64,000 nt of DNA, taken from contig NZ_JOBH01000002.1 in assembly GCF_000717745.1 (NCBI RefSeq), positions 372,001 through 436,000 of the forward strand, written 5' to 3'. The notes below the pieces were generated by a model that saw nothing but the letters and a program-made list of their open reading frames with translations, did no database searches and had not been told where the DNA came from. Every line of letters starts with the position of its first letter. Within the stretch, counting starts at the first letter, position 1. Of this stretch, positions 42,155 through 53,298 are shown one piece after another. This DNA is from Streptomyces violens. GTDB taxonomy: Bacteria; Actinomycetota; Actinomycetes; Streptomycetales; Streptomycetaceae. The position numbers and the translations under genes were made by a program.

Positions 42155-43437
42155 GCCAGCTTCCCGTCCACGACCGTTGCCCGGCCCCGCAGGAAGGTGT
42201 GGGTCACGCGGCCCGGCAGCTCACGGCCCTCGTACGGGGTGTTCCGGCTGCGGGAGGCGAACCCTGCGGGGTCCACAGCTCCACGGTAAGCGGAATCGAC
42301 CAGGGTGAGGTTGGCGGGCTCGCCGACCGAGACGGGGCGGCCGTGGCCCTCCAGGCGGCCGATGACCGCGGGCCGGAAGGACATCCGGTCGGCGACCTGC
42401 GCCCAGTCCAGCAGGCCGGTGTCGACCATCGTGTGCTGGATCACGGAGAGGGCGGTCTCCAGGCCGACCATGCCCATGGCCGCCGCGCCCCACTCGCAGT
42501 CCTTGTCCTCGTGCGGGTGCGGGGCGTGGTCGGTGGCCACGACGTCGATCGTGCCGTCGGCCAGCGCCTCGCGCAGGGCCATGACGTCGCGCTCGGTGCG
42601 CAGCGGCGGGTTGACCTTGTAGACGGGGTTGTACGTGCGCACCAGCTCGTCGGTGAGGAGGAGGTGGTGCGGGGTGACCTCGGCGGTCACGTCGATGCCG
42701 CGGGACTTGGCCCAGCGGATGATCTCGACGGAGCCGGCGGTGGAGAGGTGGCAGATGTGCACGCGGGAGCCGACGTGGTCGGCGAGCAGCACATCGCGGG
42801 CGATGATCGACTCCTCGGCGACGGCCGGCCAGCCGCCCAGGCCCAGCTCGGCGGAGACGATGCCCTCGTTCATCTGCGCGCCCTCGGTGAGGCGCGGCTC
42901 CTGGGCGTGCTGGGCGACGACGCCGTCGAACGCCTTCACGTACTCCAGGGCGCGGCGCATGATCACCGCGTCGTCGACGCACTTGCCGTCGTCGGAGAAG
43001 ACCCGGACGTTGGCGGCGGAGTCGTGCATGGCGCCCAGCTCGGCGAGCTTCTTGCCCTCCAGGCCGACGGTGACGGCGCCGACGGGCTGCACGTCGCAGT
43101 AGCCGGACTCCTTGCCGAGCCGCCAGACCTGCTCGACGACGCCGGCGGTGTCGGCGACCGGGAAGGTGTTGGCCATGGCGTGTACGGAGGTGTACCCGCC
43201 GACCGCGGCGGCCTTCGTACCGGTCAGCACCGTCTCGGAGTCCTCGCGGCCCGGCTCGCGCAGGTGGGTGTGGAGGTCGACCAGGCCCGGCAGCAGGATC
43301 CTGCCGTCCGCCTCGATGACCTCGGCCCCTTCGGCCTGGAGGTTCTGGCCGACCTCGGCGATGGTCTCGCCGTCGATCAGCACGTCCTGCGCCTCGCCAC
43401 CGAGGACCTTCGCACCGCGAATAAGAGTCTTGCCCAT
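42151..43437 (-). CDS. pyrC: Dihydroorotase
   Basis: A 428-residue class-I dihydroorotase. Metal ligands are in GLVDLHTHLREPG (residues about 52-64), with later ligands in HICHLSTAGS and ATDHAPH (catalytic Asp). It cyclises carbamoyl-aspartate. ATG 43437 follows pyrB by 2 bases; the longer in-frame extension lies inside pyrB. Confidence 0.97.
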   Translation of the reverse strand: MGKTLIRGAKVLGGEAQDVLIDGETIAEVGQNLQAEGAEVIEADGRILLPGLVDLHTHLREPGREDSETVLTGTKAAAVGGYTSVHAMANTFPVADTAGVVEQVWRLGKESGYCDVQPVGAVTVGLEGKKLAELGAMHDSAANVRVFSDDGKCVDDAVIMRRALEYVKAFDGVVAQHAQEPRLTEGAQMNEGIVSAELGLGGWPAVAEESIIARDVLLADHVGSRVHICHLSTAGSVEIIRWAKSRGIDVTAEVTPHHLLLTDELVRTYNPVYKVNPPLRTERDVMALREALADGTIDVVATDHAPHPHEDKDCEWGAAAMGMVGLETALSVIQHTMVDTGLLDWAQVADRMSFRPAVIGRLEGHGRPVSVGEPANLTLVDSAYRGAVDPAGFASRSRNTPYEGRELPGRVTHTFLRGRATVVDGKLA

Positions 43438-43439
43438 GA

Positions 43440-44408
43440 TTACTTGTTCTCCTCGGTGGAGCTGGTGGTGAGGGCGGGCTCGTTGCCGCCCAGAAGCAGG
43501 TACATGACCGCCATGCGGATGCTGACACCGTTGGTGACCTGCTCCACGGCGGTGCAGCGCGGCGAGTCGGCGACCTCGGCGGTGATCTCCATGCCGCGGT
43601 TCATCGGGCCCGGGTGCATGACGACGGCGTGCTCGGGCATCCGGGCCATCCGGTCGCCGTCCAGGCCGTACCGGCGGGCGTACTCGCGCTCGGTCGGGAA
43701 GAACGCGGCGTTCATCCGCTCGCGCTGGACGCGGAGCATCATGACCGCGTCGGACTTGGCGAGCACGGCGTCCAGGTCGTACGAGACCTCGCAGGGCCAG
43801 TTCCCGACGCCGACCGGGACGAGCGTGGGCGGCGCGACGAGGGTGACCTCGGCGCCCAGCGTCGTCAGCAGGTGGACGTTGGAGCGGGCGACGCGGCTGT
43901 GCAGGATGTCGCCGACGATCGTGATGCGACACCCGTTCAGGTCGCCCTCGCCGCCCGCCAGCCGGCGGCGCATCGTGAAGGCGTCCAGGAGGGCCTGGGT
44001 GGGGTGCTCGTGGGTGCCGTCGCCGGCGTTGATCACCGAGCCGCCGATCCAGCCGGAGGTGGCCAGGCGGTGCGGCGCGCCGGAGTCGTGGTGCCGTATG
44101 ACGACGGCGTCGGCGCCCATCGCCTCCAGGGTCAGCGCGGTGTCCTTCAGCGACTCGCCCTTGGAGACGGACGAGCCCTTCGCGGAGAAGTTGATGACGT
44201 CCGCGGAGAGGCGCTTGGCGGCGGCCTCGAAGGAGATGCGGGTGCGGGTGGAGTCCTCGAAGAAGAGGTTGACGACGGTGCGCCCCCGCAGGGTGGGGAG
44301 CTTCTTGATCGGCCGGTCGGCGACCCGGGCCATCTCCTCGGCGGTGTCGAGGATCAGGACGGCGTCATCGCGCGAGAGATCGGCGGCCGAGATGAGGTGG
44401 CGCTTCAT
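43440..44408 (-). CDS. pyrB: Aspartate carbamoyltransferase catalytic subunit
   Basis: A 322-residue transcarbamoylase joining carbamoyl phosphate and aspartate. Carbamoyl-phosphate loop [13 protein letters not shown] (about residues 50-62), the [11 protein letters not shown] loop and the HPGPMNRG block are intact. No regulatory-subunit gene (pyrI) is present. ATG 44408 has GGAG 8 bases upstream. Confidence 0.97.
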   Translation of the reverse strand: MKRHLISAADLSRDDAVLILDTAEEMARVADRPIKKLPTLRGRTVVNLFFEDSTRTRISFEAAAKRLSADVINFSAKGSSVSKGESLKDTALTLEAMGADAVVIRHHDSGAPHRLATSGWIGGSVINAGDGTHEHPTQALLDAFTMRRRLAGGEGDLNGCRITIVGDILHSRVARSNVHLLTTLGAEVTLVAPPTLVPVGVGNWPCEVSYDLDAVLAKSDAVMMLRVQRERMNAAFFPTEREYARRYGLDGDRMARMPEHAVVMHPGPMNRGMEITAEVADSPRCTAVEQVTNGVSIRMAVMYLLLGGNEPALTTSSTEENK

Positions 44409-44502
44409 CCGGGTATCTCCGTGAGTGAGGCAGGTGTACGGGAATGTCCGTCGAGCGGGCATGGGTACGCACCCGGGCACACCGGGTCCGTATCGGAATG
44501 CG

Positions 44503-45114
<612 letters not shown>

Positions 45115-45209
45115 CCTTAAAGGACGTCGGATTTACCGCATTCACGGTACCAGGGGCCCAGCCATCGACCGTAAGCACCCCTGGCGGTCAGCGGTATGCC
45201 TCATTCGGC

Positions 45210-45252
45210 TTGACGAAGCCAAATTACGCTGCGTAACCTCACAGTGAGTTAC
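45210..45252 (+). promoter_or_regulatory. bldD promoter with BldD palindrome (autoregulatory site)
   Basis: A housekeeping-type promoter, -35 TTGACG (45210-45215) and -10 TAACCT (45234-45239), has an 18-bp spacer. The 13-mer TTACGCTGCGTAA (45224-45236) fits the published BldD palindrome TNACNC(A/T)GNGTNA at every defined base and covers the spacer and -10. Next to it TCACAGTGA (45239-45247) sits in a wider near-palindrome. BldD is known to repress its own gene. The site also lies upstream of divergent pyrR. Confidence 0.75.
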
Positions 45253-45299
45253 CAGTCCGCGGCGGAGCCGCATATCGACACAGTTGTCTGGGGAGCTTT

Positions 45300-45800
45300 A
45301 TGTCCAGCGAATACGCTAAACAGCTCGGGGCCAAGCTCCGCGCCATCCGCACCCAGCAGGGCCTCTCCCTCCACGGTGTCGAGGAGAAGTCCCAGGGCCG
45401 CTGGAAGGCCGTGGTGGTGGGCTCGTACGAGCGCGGCGACCGTGCCGTGACCGTGCAGCGCCTCGCCGAGCTGGCCGACTTCTACGGCGTGCCCGTGCAG
45501 GAGCTCCTCCCGGGCACGACCCCGGGCGGCGCCGCCGAGCCGCCGCCGAAGCTGGTGCTGGACCTGGAGCGGCTCGCCCACGTCCCGCAGGAGAAGGCCG
45601 GCCCGCTGCAGCGGTATGCCGCGACCATCCAGAGCCAGCGCGGTGACTACAACGGCAAGGTCCTCTCGATCCGCCAGGACGACCTCCGCACGCTCGCGGT
45701 CATCTACGACCAGTCCCCCTCGGTCCTCACCGAGCAGCTGATCAGCTGGGGCGTCCTGGACGCCGACGCGCGCCGCGCGGTCCAGCACGAGGACCTCTGA
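45300..45800 (+). CDS. bldD: BldD, c-di-GMP-responsive developmental master regulator
   Basis: A 166-residue regulator. The N-terminal HTH_XRE domain (about 5-70; RTQQGLSLHGVEEKSQGRWKAVVVGSYERGDRAVTVQ) binds the BldD palindrome. The C-terminal domain carries the c-di-GMP signature RxD-x8-RxxD exactly: Arg114, Asp116, Arg125, Asp128. Tetrameric c-di-GMP drives dimerisation and repression of sporulation genes in Streptomyces (family knowledge). GGGGAG precedes ATG 45300. It is divergent from pyrR and followed by a very strong terminator. Confidence 0.98.
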   Translation: MSSEYAKQLGAKLRAIRTQQGLSLHGVEEKSQGRWKAVVVGSYERGDRAVTVQRLAELADFYGVPVQELLPGTTPGGAAEPPPKLVLDLERLAHVPQEKAGPLQRYAATIQSQRGDYNGKVLSIRQDDLRTLAVIYDQSPSVLTEQLISWGVLDADARRAVQHEDL

Positions 45801-45826
45801 GCCCGGCGGGCCCACAGCAGAAACGA

Positions 45827-45871
45827 AACGCCTCGGGGCGGGAGCCAGCACGGCTCCCGCCCCGAGGCGTT
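45827..45871 (+). terminator. bldD terminator
   Basis: A perfect 20-bp stem (45827-45846 with 45852-45871) and 5-base loop AGCAC, 27 bases after the bldD stop codon. TTGTC follows. Confidence 0.85.
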
Positions 45872-46084
45872 GTCGTACCGGCCGGCGGGCCGGCCGGTCA
45901 CCCCCCGCAGTCCACAGAGGCCCGAGGCGGCCCCTCAGAGGGCGTGCGCCGTCGCGGGGCGGAGCACTACGGGCGCAGCACGCCCGCGCGTTCAGGGCGC
46001 ACGCTCACGGGCGGTGAGGGGCCCGCAGGGAGCGGGCTCGGGCCGGAGCCCCGAAAAACGGAGCCGGCCCAGAAAACGGCACCG

Positions 46085-46132
46085 CGGGCCCGGAGGCGGA
46101 AGCGGCAGAACCGTCTTCCGTCTCCGGGCCCG
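46085..46132 (-). terminator. nusB terminator hairpin
   Basis: An 18-bp stem with one mismatch or wobble (46085-46102 with 46115-46132) and a 12-base loop, 33 bases past the nusB stop codon. Confidence 0.7.
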
Positions 46133-46164
46133 GTGGATGCGTGCGGGACCTGGCGGGGCGACCG

Positions 46165-46593
46165 TCAGGACCGGCGCAGGCTCGGCTTCATTTCCTTCAG
46201 GCGGCCGAGCATGCCGTTCACGAAGGACGGCGAATCGTCGGTGGAGAACTCCTTGGCCAGCTGTACGGCCTCGTCGATCACGACCGCGTCGGGGGTCGCG
46301 TCCACCCAGATGAGCTCATAGGCGCCGAGCCGCAGGATGTTGCGGTCGACGACCGGCATCCGGTCGAGCGTCCAGCCGACCGCGTACGTGGCGATCAGCT
46401 CGTCGATGCGCTCGACGTGGTCCGCGTACCCCTCGACCAGTTCGAGGGTGTACTCGTTGACCGGGGGCTGCCGGGTGTCGGTCCGGGCGTGCCGCATCCA
46501 GTCCGCGAGCACGGTCTGCACGTCGGCGCCGCGCTGGTCGGCCTCGAAGAGGATCTGGAAGGCGCGCTTACGGGCCTTGTTACGGGCAGCCAC
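46165..46593 (-). CDS. nusB: Transcription antitermination factor NusB
   Basis: A 142-residue all-helical RNA-binding protein that with NusE binds boxA in rRNA leaders. The N-terminus ARNKARKRAFQILFEADQRG and the RNILRLGAYELIWV / VVIDEAVQLAKEFSTDDSPSFVNG blocks are typical. GTG 46593 starts 2 bases after the efp stop codon. Confidence 0.95.
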   Translation of the reverse strand: MAARNKARKRAFQILFEADQRGADVQTVLADWMRHARTDTRQPPVNEYTLELVEGYADHVERIDELIATYAVGWTLDRMPVVDRNILRLGAYELIWVDATPDAVVIDEAVQLAKEFSTDDSPSFVNGMLGRLKEMKPSLRRS

Positions 46594-46595
46594 GG

Positions 46596-47162
46596 TTAGC
46601 TGTTCACCCGACCGAGGTACTCGCCGGAGCGGGTGTCGACCTTGATCTTCTCACCGGTGGTGATGAAGAGCGGGACCTGGATCTCGTAACCGGTCTCCAG
46701 CTTGGCGGGCTTGGTGCCGCCGGTGGAGCGGTCGCCCTGGACGCCCGGGTCGGTGTGCTCGATGACGAGCTCGACGGCGGCGGGCAGCTCGACGTAGAGG
46801 ACCTCGCCCTCGTGCTGCGCCACGACGGCCTCGAAGCCCTCGATGAGGTAGTTCGCGGCGTCACCGACGGCCTTGCGGTCGACGTGCAGCTGGTCGTACG
46901 TGTCCATGTCCATGAAGACGAAGTAGTCGCCGTCCATGTACGAGAACTGCATCCCGCGCTTGTCGACGGTAGCCGTGTCGACCTTGACGCCGGCGTTGAA
47001 GGTCTTGTCCACCACCTTGCCGGAGAGCACGTTCTTCAGCTTGGTACGGACGAAGGCCGGGCCCTTGCCGGGCTTGACGTGCTGGAACTCGACAACGGAC
47101 CACAGCTGGCCCCCTTCGAGCTTGAGCACCATGCCGTTCTTGAGGTCGTTCGTGGATGCCAC
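46596..47162 (-). CDS. efp: Elongation factor P
   Basis: A 188-residue three-OB-fold protein that rescues ribosomes stalled on polyproline. The tip loop reads [10 protein letters not shown] with the Lys at about position 32; the actinobacterial KPGKGPA loop works without a lysyl modification according to published family work. [17 protein letters not shown] and the ending [14 protein letters not shown] are diagnostic. GTG 47162 opens the family N-terminus. It sits between the M24 peptidase and nusB. Confidence 0.96.
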   Translation of the reverse strand: MASTNDLKNGMVLKLEGGQLWSVVEFQHVKPGKGPAFVRTKLKNVLSGKVVDKTFNAGVKVDTATVDKRGMQFSYMDGDYFVFMDMDTYDQLHVDRKAVGDAANYLIEGFEAVVAQHEGEVLYVELPAAVELVIEHTDPGVQGDRSTGGTKPAKLETGYEIQVPLFITTGEKIKVDTRSGEYLGRVNS

Positions 47163-47230
47163 GGTTGCGGTATCTCCTGGACTGCAGGTGGTGGGGACCC
47201 GGAAGACGCACGCTCCGAGCCCGTCAAGGC

Positions 47231-48358
47231 TCAGAGGGCGAGCAGCTCCTTGGTCGTGATCGTGAGTAGCTCTGGCCCGCCGTCCGCCTCGGGGCGGACG
47301 ACGAGTGTGTCGTCGATCCGGACGCCGCCGCGGCCCGGGAGGTGTACCCCAGGATCGACGGTGACCGGCACGCAAGCGTCCAGTTTACCCATGGCCGCAG
47401 GTGACAGCTGAGGGTCCTCGGCGATTTCGAGCCCGACGCCGTGTCCGGTCCACGGTCCGAGGCCTTCTTCGTGGCCTCCGGAGGCCAGCACCTGGCGGGC
47501 CGCGCGGTCCACTTCGCGGCATTCGACGCCCGGTGCCAGTGCCTCCCGGCCGGCCCGCTGGGCTGCGAAGACAAGGTCGTACAGCTCGATCTGCCAGTCG
47601 GCGGGCGTGGTGCCGATGACGAACGTACGGCCGATCTCGCAACGGTATCCGCGGTAGTCGGCGCCCAGGCTCACGGTGAGAAAATCGCCCTCCTCGACCC
47701 GGCGGTCGGTGGGCAGATGGCCCGGGCGGCCGGAGTGCGGGCCGGTGGCGACGGAGGTCGGGAAGGCCGGGCCGTCCGCGCCGTGGTCGACGAGCCGGCG
47801 CTCCAGCTCCAGCGCGAGATGGCGTTCGGTACGGCCCACGAGGATCGATTCGAGCAGCTCGCCGAGGGCCTGGTCGGTGATCTCGGCCGCGATCCGCAGA
47901 CAGGCGATCTCGTCCTGGTCCTTGACCAGCCGCTGCGCCTCCACCGCGCAGCCCAGGTCCGCCAGGCGCAGCTCGGGCGCGACGGAGCGCAGCGCGCGGT
48001 GGCGGGCCACGGTGAGGTGGTGCTCCTCCACGGCGAGCGCCAGGGCGCCGGACTTGGCGGCGAGGTCGGCGGCGGCGACGGCGGGGTCGCCGGTGTGCGC
48101 GGGCAGCAGGCTGATCCGGAGGTCCTCGGCGGGCCTGCCCTCCGAGGGGTCGCCGGTGGGCGCGCTGGGGCACAGCAGCGTGTCACCGCCGTCGTGCAGC
48201 AGCAGGGCCGCGCCGCGGGGGGCGCAGCCGGTGAGGTAGCGGATGTTGGCGGGGCTCGAAACGAGCGCCGCGGCGGTGTCGGTCGCGCCCGCGCCGGTGC
48301 CGACCGCGGCGTAGCGGTCACGCAACCGGGCGCGTCGGGTTGCGTACATGTCTGGCAT
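47231..48358 (-). CDS. M24-family Xaa-Pro aminopeptidase
   Basis: A 375-residue pita-bread-fold metallopeptidase. The C-terminal catalytic half shows [19 protein letters not shown] (metal Asp pair region), the His motif [12 protein letters not shown] and the Glu segment [19 protein letters not shown]. It removes N-terminal residues before proline. ATG 48358 has TACGCT 6 bases upstream and no ribosome binding site, the leaderless arrangement. Located upstream of efp, whose factor acts on proline-rich translation. Confidence 0.9.
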   Translation of the reverse strand: MPDMYATRRARLRDRYAAVGTGAGATDTAAALVSSPANIRYLTGCAPRGAALLLHDGGDTLLCPSAPTGDPSEGRPAEDLRISLLPAHTGDPAVAAADLAAKSGALALAVEEHHLTVARHRALRSVAPELRLADLGCAVEAQRLVKDQDEIACLRIAAEITDQALGELLESILVGRTERHLALELERRLVDHGADGPAFPTSVATGPHSGRPGHLPTDRRVEEGDFLTVSLGADYRGYRCEIGRTFVIGTTPADWQIELYDLVFAAQRAGREALAPGVECREVDRAARQVLASGGHEEGLGPWTGHGVGLEIAEDPQLSPAAMGKLDACVPVTVDPGVHLPGRGGVRIDDTLVVRPEADGGPELLTITTKELLAL

Positions 48359-48364
48359 GTACCG

Positions 48365-48370
48365 AGCGTA
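48365..48370 (-). promoter_or_regulatory. -10 hexamer TACGCT placed for leaderless expression of the M24 peptidase
   Basis: On the minus strand TACGCT ends 6 bases before the ATG at 48358, with no Shine-Dalgarno between them. Confidence 0.5.
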
Positions 48371-48434
48371 CGGGTGCGATGGGCCTCGCGCCCTTTGAGC
48401 GCGTCTGTGGGGGTTTCGAGGCGGCTGGGAAGCG

Positions 48435-48463
48435 GGCGGCCGCGCCTTCGTGGGGCGGCCGCC
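48435..48463 (-). terminator. Hairpin terminator of the P-loop ATPase gene
   Basis: GGCGGCCGC (48435-48443) pairs with GCGGCCGCC (48455-48463) around an 11-base loop, 14 bases past the stop codon. Confidence 0.55.
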
Positions 48464-48476
48464 ACCGGTCAGCCCG

Positions 48477-49394
48477 TCACCAGGCCGGCGGGCTGGCCAG
48501 GCTGCGGGCCACGACCTCGTCGAGCATCCGGGCCGTGGTCGCCACGTCGTGGCTGGAGTTGTCGATGATCGGCAGGCCCGAGCTGTACCAGCCGGCCATC
48601 CGGCCGTGGATGCGGGCGACCTCCTCGTCGGTCAGCCGTCGGTTGCCGCTGCGCTGGGCGTTCCGTTCCAGGACGATCTCCAGGCCGGGGAGCAGCACCA
48701 CGGGCAGCAGTCCCGGGCCCACGTGCCGCTTCCAGCCGCCGAGGCCGACGACCGGGCGGTCGGGGAAGACGGCGTCGTCGAGGATGCAGGAGATGCCGTT
48801 GGCGAGGAAGTTGCGCGCGGCGAAGCCGCAGGTGCGGCGGGCCAGGCGGTACTGCGCCTCGGAGTGGTCGTTCCAGCCCTGCTGGGGGTCGGCGAACCCG
48901 GCCCGTACCCATTCGCGTACGTCGTCCAGGCTGATGTGCGCCGTGGGCACCCGGCGGAGGTCGGCCCAGTGCCGGGCGACGCTGGTCTTGCCCGCGCCCG
49001 CGGGGCCGATGAGCAGCACCGCGACGGCGGTGTGCGCGGCGTCGGGGACCGTGCCGGGCGGCGGGGTGGGCAGCGCGACGGGATTGCCGTCGGGCAGCCG
49101 GATGTGGCCCGTGGACTCCGGGCGCGGCGTCTGCTGCGTTCCGGCCCAGCCCGCGGGCGCGCCCTGCGGTGGCGGGGGCGGACCGGTCGGGGCACCTTGC
49201 GGCGGCGGGGGCGGGCCGGTCGGCGCGCCGTGCGGCGGAGGCGGCGGGCCCGTGGGTGCCCCGTGCGGCGGCGCGGCCGGTGCCGGGGGCCGCTGCGGCC
49301 CGGAGGGTATGGAGCGGGCCTGGGGGTCGGTCCAGGTCGCGGCGCTGCCCGGCAGATGCGGCGGTGGCAGCGGAACCCCCCCTGGGTGCTGCAT
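48477..49394 (-). CDS. P-loop ATPase/kinase with N-terminal proline-rich repeats
   Basis: A 305-residue protein in two parts. Residues about 44-81 contain three and a half copies of an 11-residue repeat, (H/Q)GAPTGPPPPP, inside a Pro/Gly-rich disordered tail. The C-terminal part is a P-loop kinase-like ATPase: Walker A GPAGAGKTS (about 130-138), SLDDVREWV and CILDDAVFPDRP. The fold resembles zeta-toxin/chloramphenicol-kinase-type ATPases; no substrate is known. GGAG lies 9 bases before ATG 49394. It sits between aroB and the M24 peptidase. Confidence 0.8.
   Translation of the reverse strand: MQHPGGVPLPPPHLPGSAATWTDPQARSIPSGPQRPPAPAAPPHGAPTGPPPPPHGAPTGPPPPPQGAPTGPPPPPQGAPAGWAGTQQTPRPESTGHIRLPDGNPVALPTPPPGTVPDAAHTAVAVLLIGPAGAGKTSVARHWADLRRVPTAHISLDDVREWVRAGFADPQQGWNDHSEAQYRLARRTCGFAARNFLANGISCILDDAVFPDRPVVGLGGWKRHVGPGLLPVVLLPGLEIVLERNAQRSGNRRLTDEEVARIHGRMAGWYSSGLPIIDNSSHDVATTARMLDEVVARSLASPPAW
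49156..49276 (-). repeat. 33-bp in-frame tandem repeat encoding the PPPPP-rich units
   Basis: Units 49156-49188, 49189-49221 and 49222-49254 plus a partial unit vary at synonymous and His/Gln positions. Each encodes one 11-residue (H/Q)GAPTGPPPPP unit. Confidence 0.8.
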
Positions 49395-49446
49395 CCGGTG
49401 GGTCTCCGTCTCGTGGGGTGAGGTGCTGGAACGGTATCGAACAGTA

Positions 49447-49484
49447 CCGCCCCCGGCCGTAGTTGAGGCAACGGCCGGGGGCGG
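49447..49484 (-). terminator. aroB terminator, end of the aro cluster
   Basis: CCGCCCCCGGCCGT (49447-49460) pairs with ACGGCCGGGGGCGG (49471-49484), loop of 10, 22 bases past the aroB stop codon. Confidence 0.7.
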
Positions 49485-49505
49485 CGGGAAGTGCCCGATG
49501 CGGTG

Positions 49506-52290
<2,785 letters not shown>

Positions 52291-52400
52291 CGGTGCTCCT
52301 CATGTACTGCGCGTACGGTCTTCCCCTGATCCTCCCACGTCCGGCGGCACGGCCGGCGGCCAGTCCAGCAGACGGAACGGCCGGTGAACGCCGGGGAGGG

Positions 52401-53234
52401 TCAGCGGGCCGCCAGCGCCGCCTCGCCCGCCTTGCGCATCGCGGCCAGCGGGGCCCGCTCGCAGCCGGTCATCCGCTCGACCTGGAGGACGGCCTGGTGG
52501 ACGAGGAGGTCCAGGCCGCCGACGACGGCGCCGCCGCGCGCCGACCAGGCGGCGGCGAGCGCGGTGGGCCACGGCTCGTACAGCACGTCGAAGAGGGTGC
52601 CGGGGCGCTCGGGCACCGCGCCGGCCAGCGCGTCCGTGGTCCCGGCCGGGGTGGTGGCGATCACCAGGGGCGCGGCGAAGGCGCTCGCGGCGGCGTCCCA
52701 GAGGGCGGTGCGCACGGGGACGCCCAGCCGCTCGCCCCAGCCGCGCATCTCGTCCGCGCGCGCCTGGCTGCGGACGTACACGGTCACCTCGCCGGTGCAG
52801 ATGCGGGCGAGCGCGGCGAGGGCGGAGGAGGCGGTGGCGCCCGCTCCGAGGATGGCCGCGCTCTCGACGCTCGTCACGCCCCGCTCGCGCAGCGCCTCCT
52901 GGATACCGGGGATGTCGGTGTTGTCGCCGACGCGGCGGCCGTCCTCGGTGAAGAGCACGGTGTTCACCGCCTCGACGGAGGCGGCGGTCTCGCTGACCTC
53001 GTCGAGCAGCGGAATGACCGCGCGCTTGAGCGGCATGGTGAGCGACAGGCCCGCCCAATCGGCGTCGTCCAGCCCCGCCAGGAAGCCGGGCAGAGCCGCC
53101 TCGTCGATCTCGAAGCGGCCGTACTCCCGGCCGGCCAGGCCCAGTTCGTCGTACGCGGCGCGGTGCAGCACCGGCGAGAGCGAGTGGGCGATGGGCGATC
53201 CGAGGACCGCCGCCTTGTGGTGGGTTGCCGACAC
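52401..53234 (-). CDS. aroE: Shikimate dehydrogenase
   Basis: A 277-residue NADP enzyme reducing dehydroshikimate. The substrate block AVLGSPIAHSLSPVLHRAAY near the N-terminus, LTMPLK (catalytic Lys), GDNTDIPG and the nucleotide loop ILGAGATASS are seen. GTG 53234 is chosen because GAGGAC lies about 7 bases upstream and the family starts close to the AVLG block; an ATG 10 codons earlier (53264) is part of a tandem DNA repeat and has only a weak ribosome binding site. Confidence 0.92.
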   Translation of the reverse strand: MSATHHKAAVLGSPIAHSLSPVLHRAAYDELGLAGREYGRFEIDEAALPGFLAGLDDADWAGLSLTMPLKRAVIPLLDEVSETAASVEAVNTVLFTEDGRRVGDNTDIPGIQEALRERGVTSVESAAILGAGATASSALAALARICTGEVTVYVRSQARADEMRGWGERLGVPVRTALWDAAASAFAAPLVIATTPAGTTDALAGAVPERPGTLFDVLYEPWPTALAAAWSARGGAVVGGLDLLVHQAVLQVERMTGCERAPLAAMRKAGEAALAAR

Positions 53235-53250
53235 CGGTCCGTCCTCAGCC

Positions 53251-53298
53251 TTCCAGCGGGTCATGGTTCCAGCGGGTCATGGTTCTAGCGGGTCTTGT
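53251..53298. repeat. 16-bp tandem repeat across the mltG stop and aroE start
   Basis: Three adjacent units: 53251-53266 and 53267-53282 are identical (TTCCAGCGGGTCATGG) and 53283-53298 differs at three bases. The third unit is the last codons and stop of mltG; the others create two ATGACCCGCTGG start-like sequences in different frames in front of aroE. Confidence 0.85.

Larger units (their letters stand above)
45801..46164. other. 364-bp intergenic region between bldD and nusB
   Basis: No gene is visible. It contains the bldD terminator (45827-45871), a G/C palindrome ACCGGCCGG...CCGGCCGGT (45878-45899), a GC-rich stretch with no clear signal, and the nusB terminator (46085-46132). Confidence 0.7.

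Noticed and set aside
45801..46164. Small genes or an ncRNA in the bldD-nusB gap
   Set aside because: The open frames there are Arg/Pro-rich and lack start signals; the strong hairpins are explained as terminators.
49156..49276. Repeated 33-bp units resembling a CRISPR or satellite array
   Set aside because: Units are contiguous without spacers, in frame, and encode a proline-rich protein segment.
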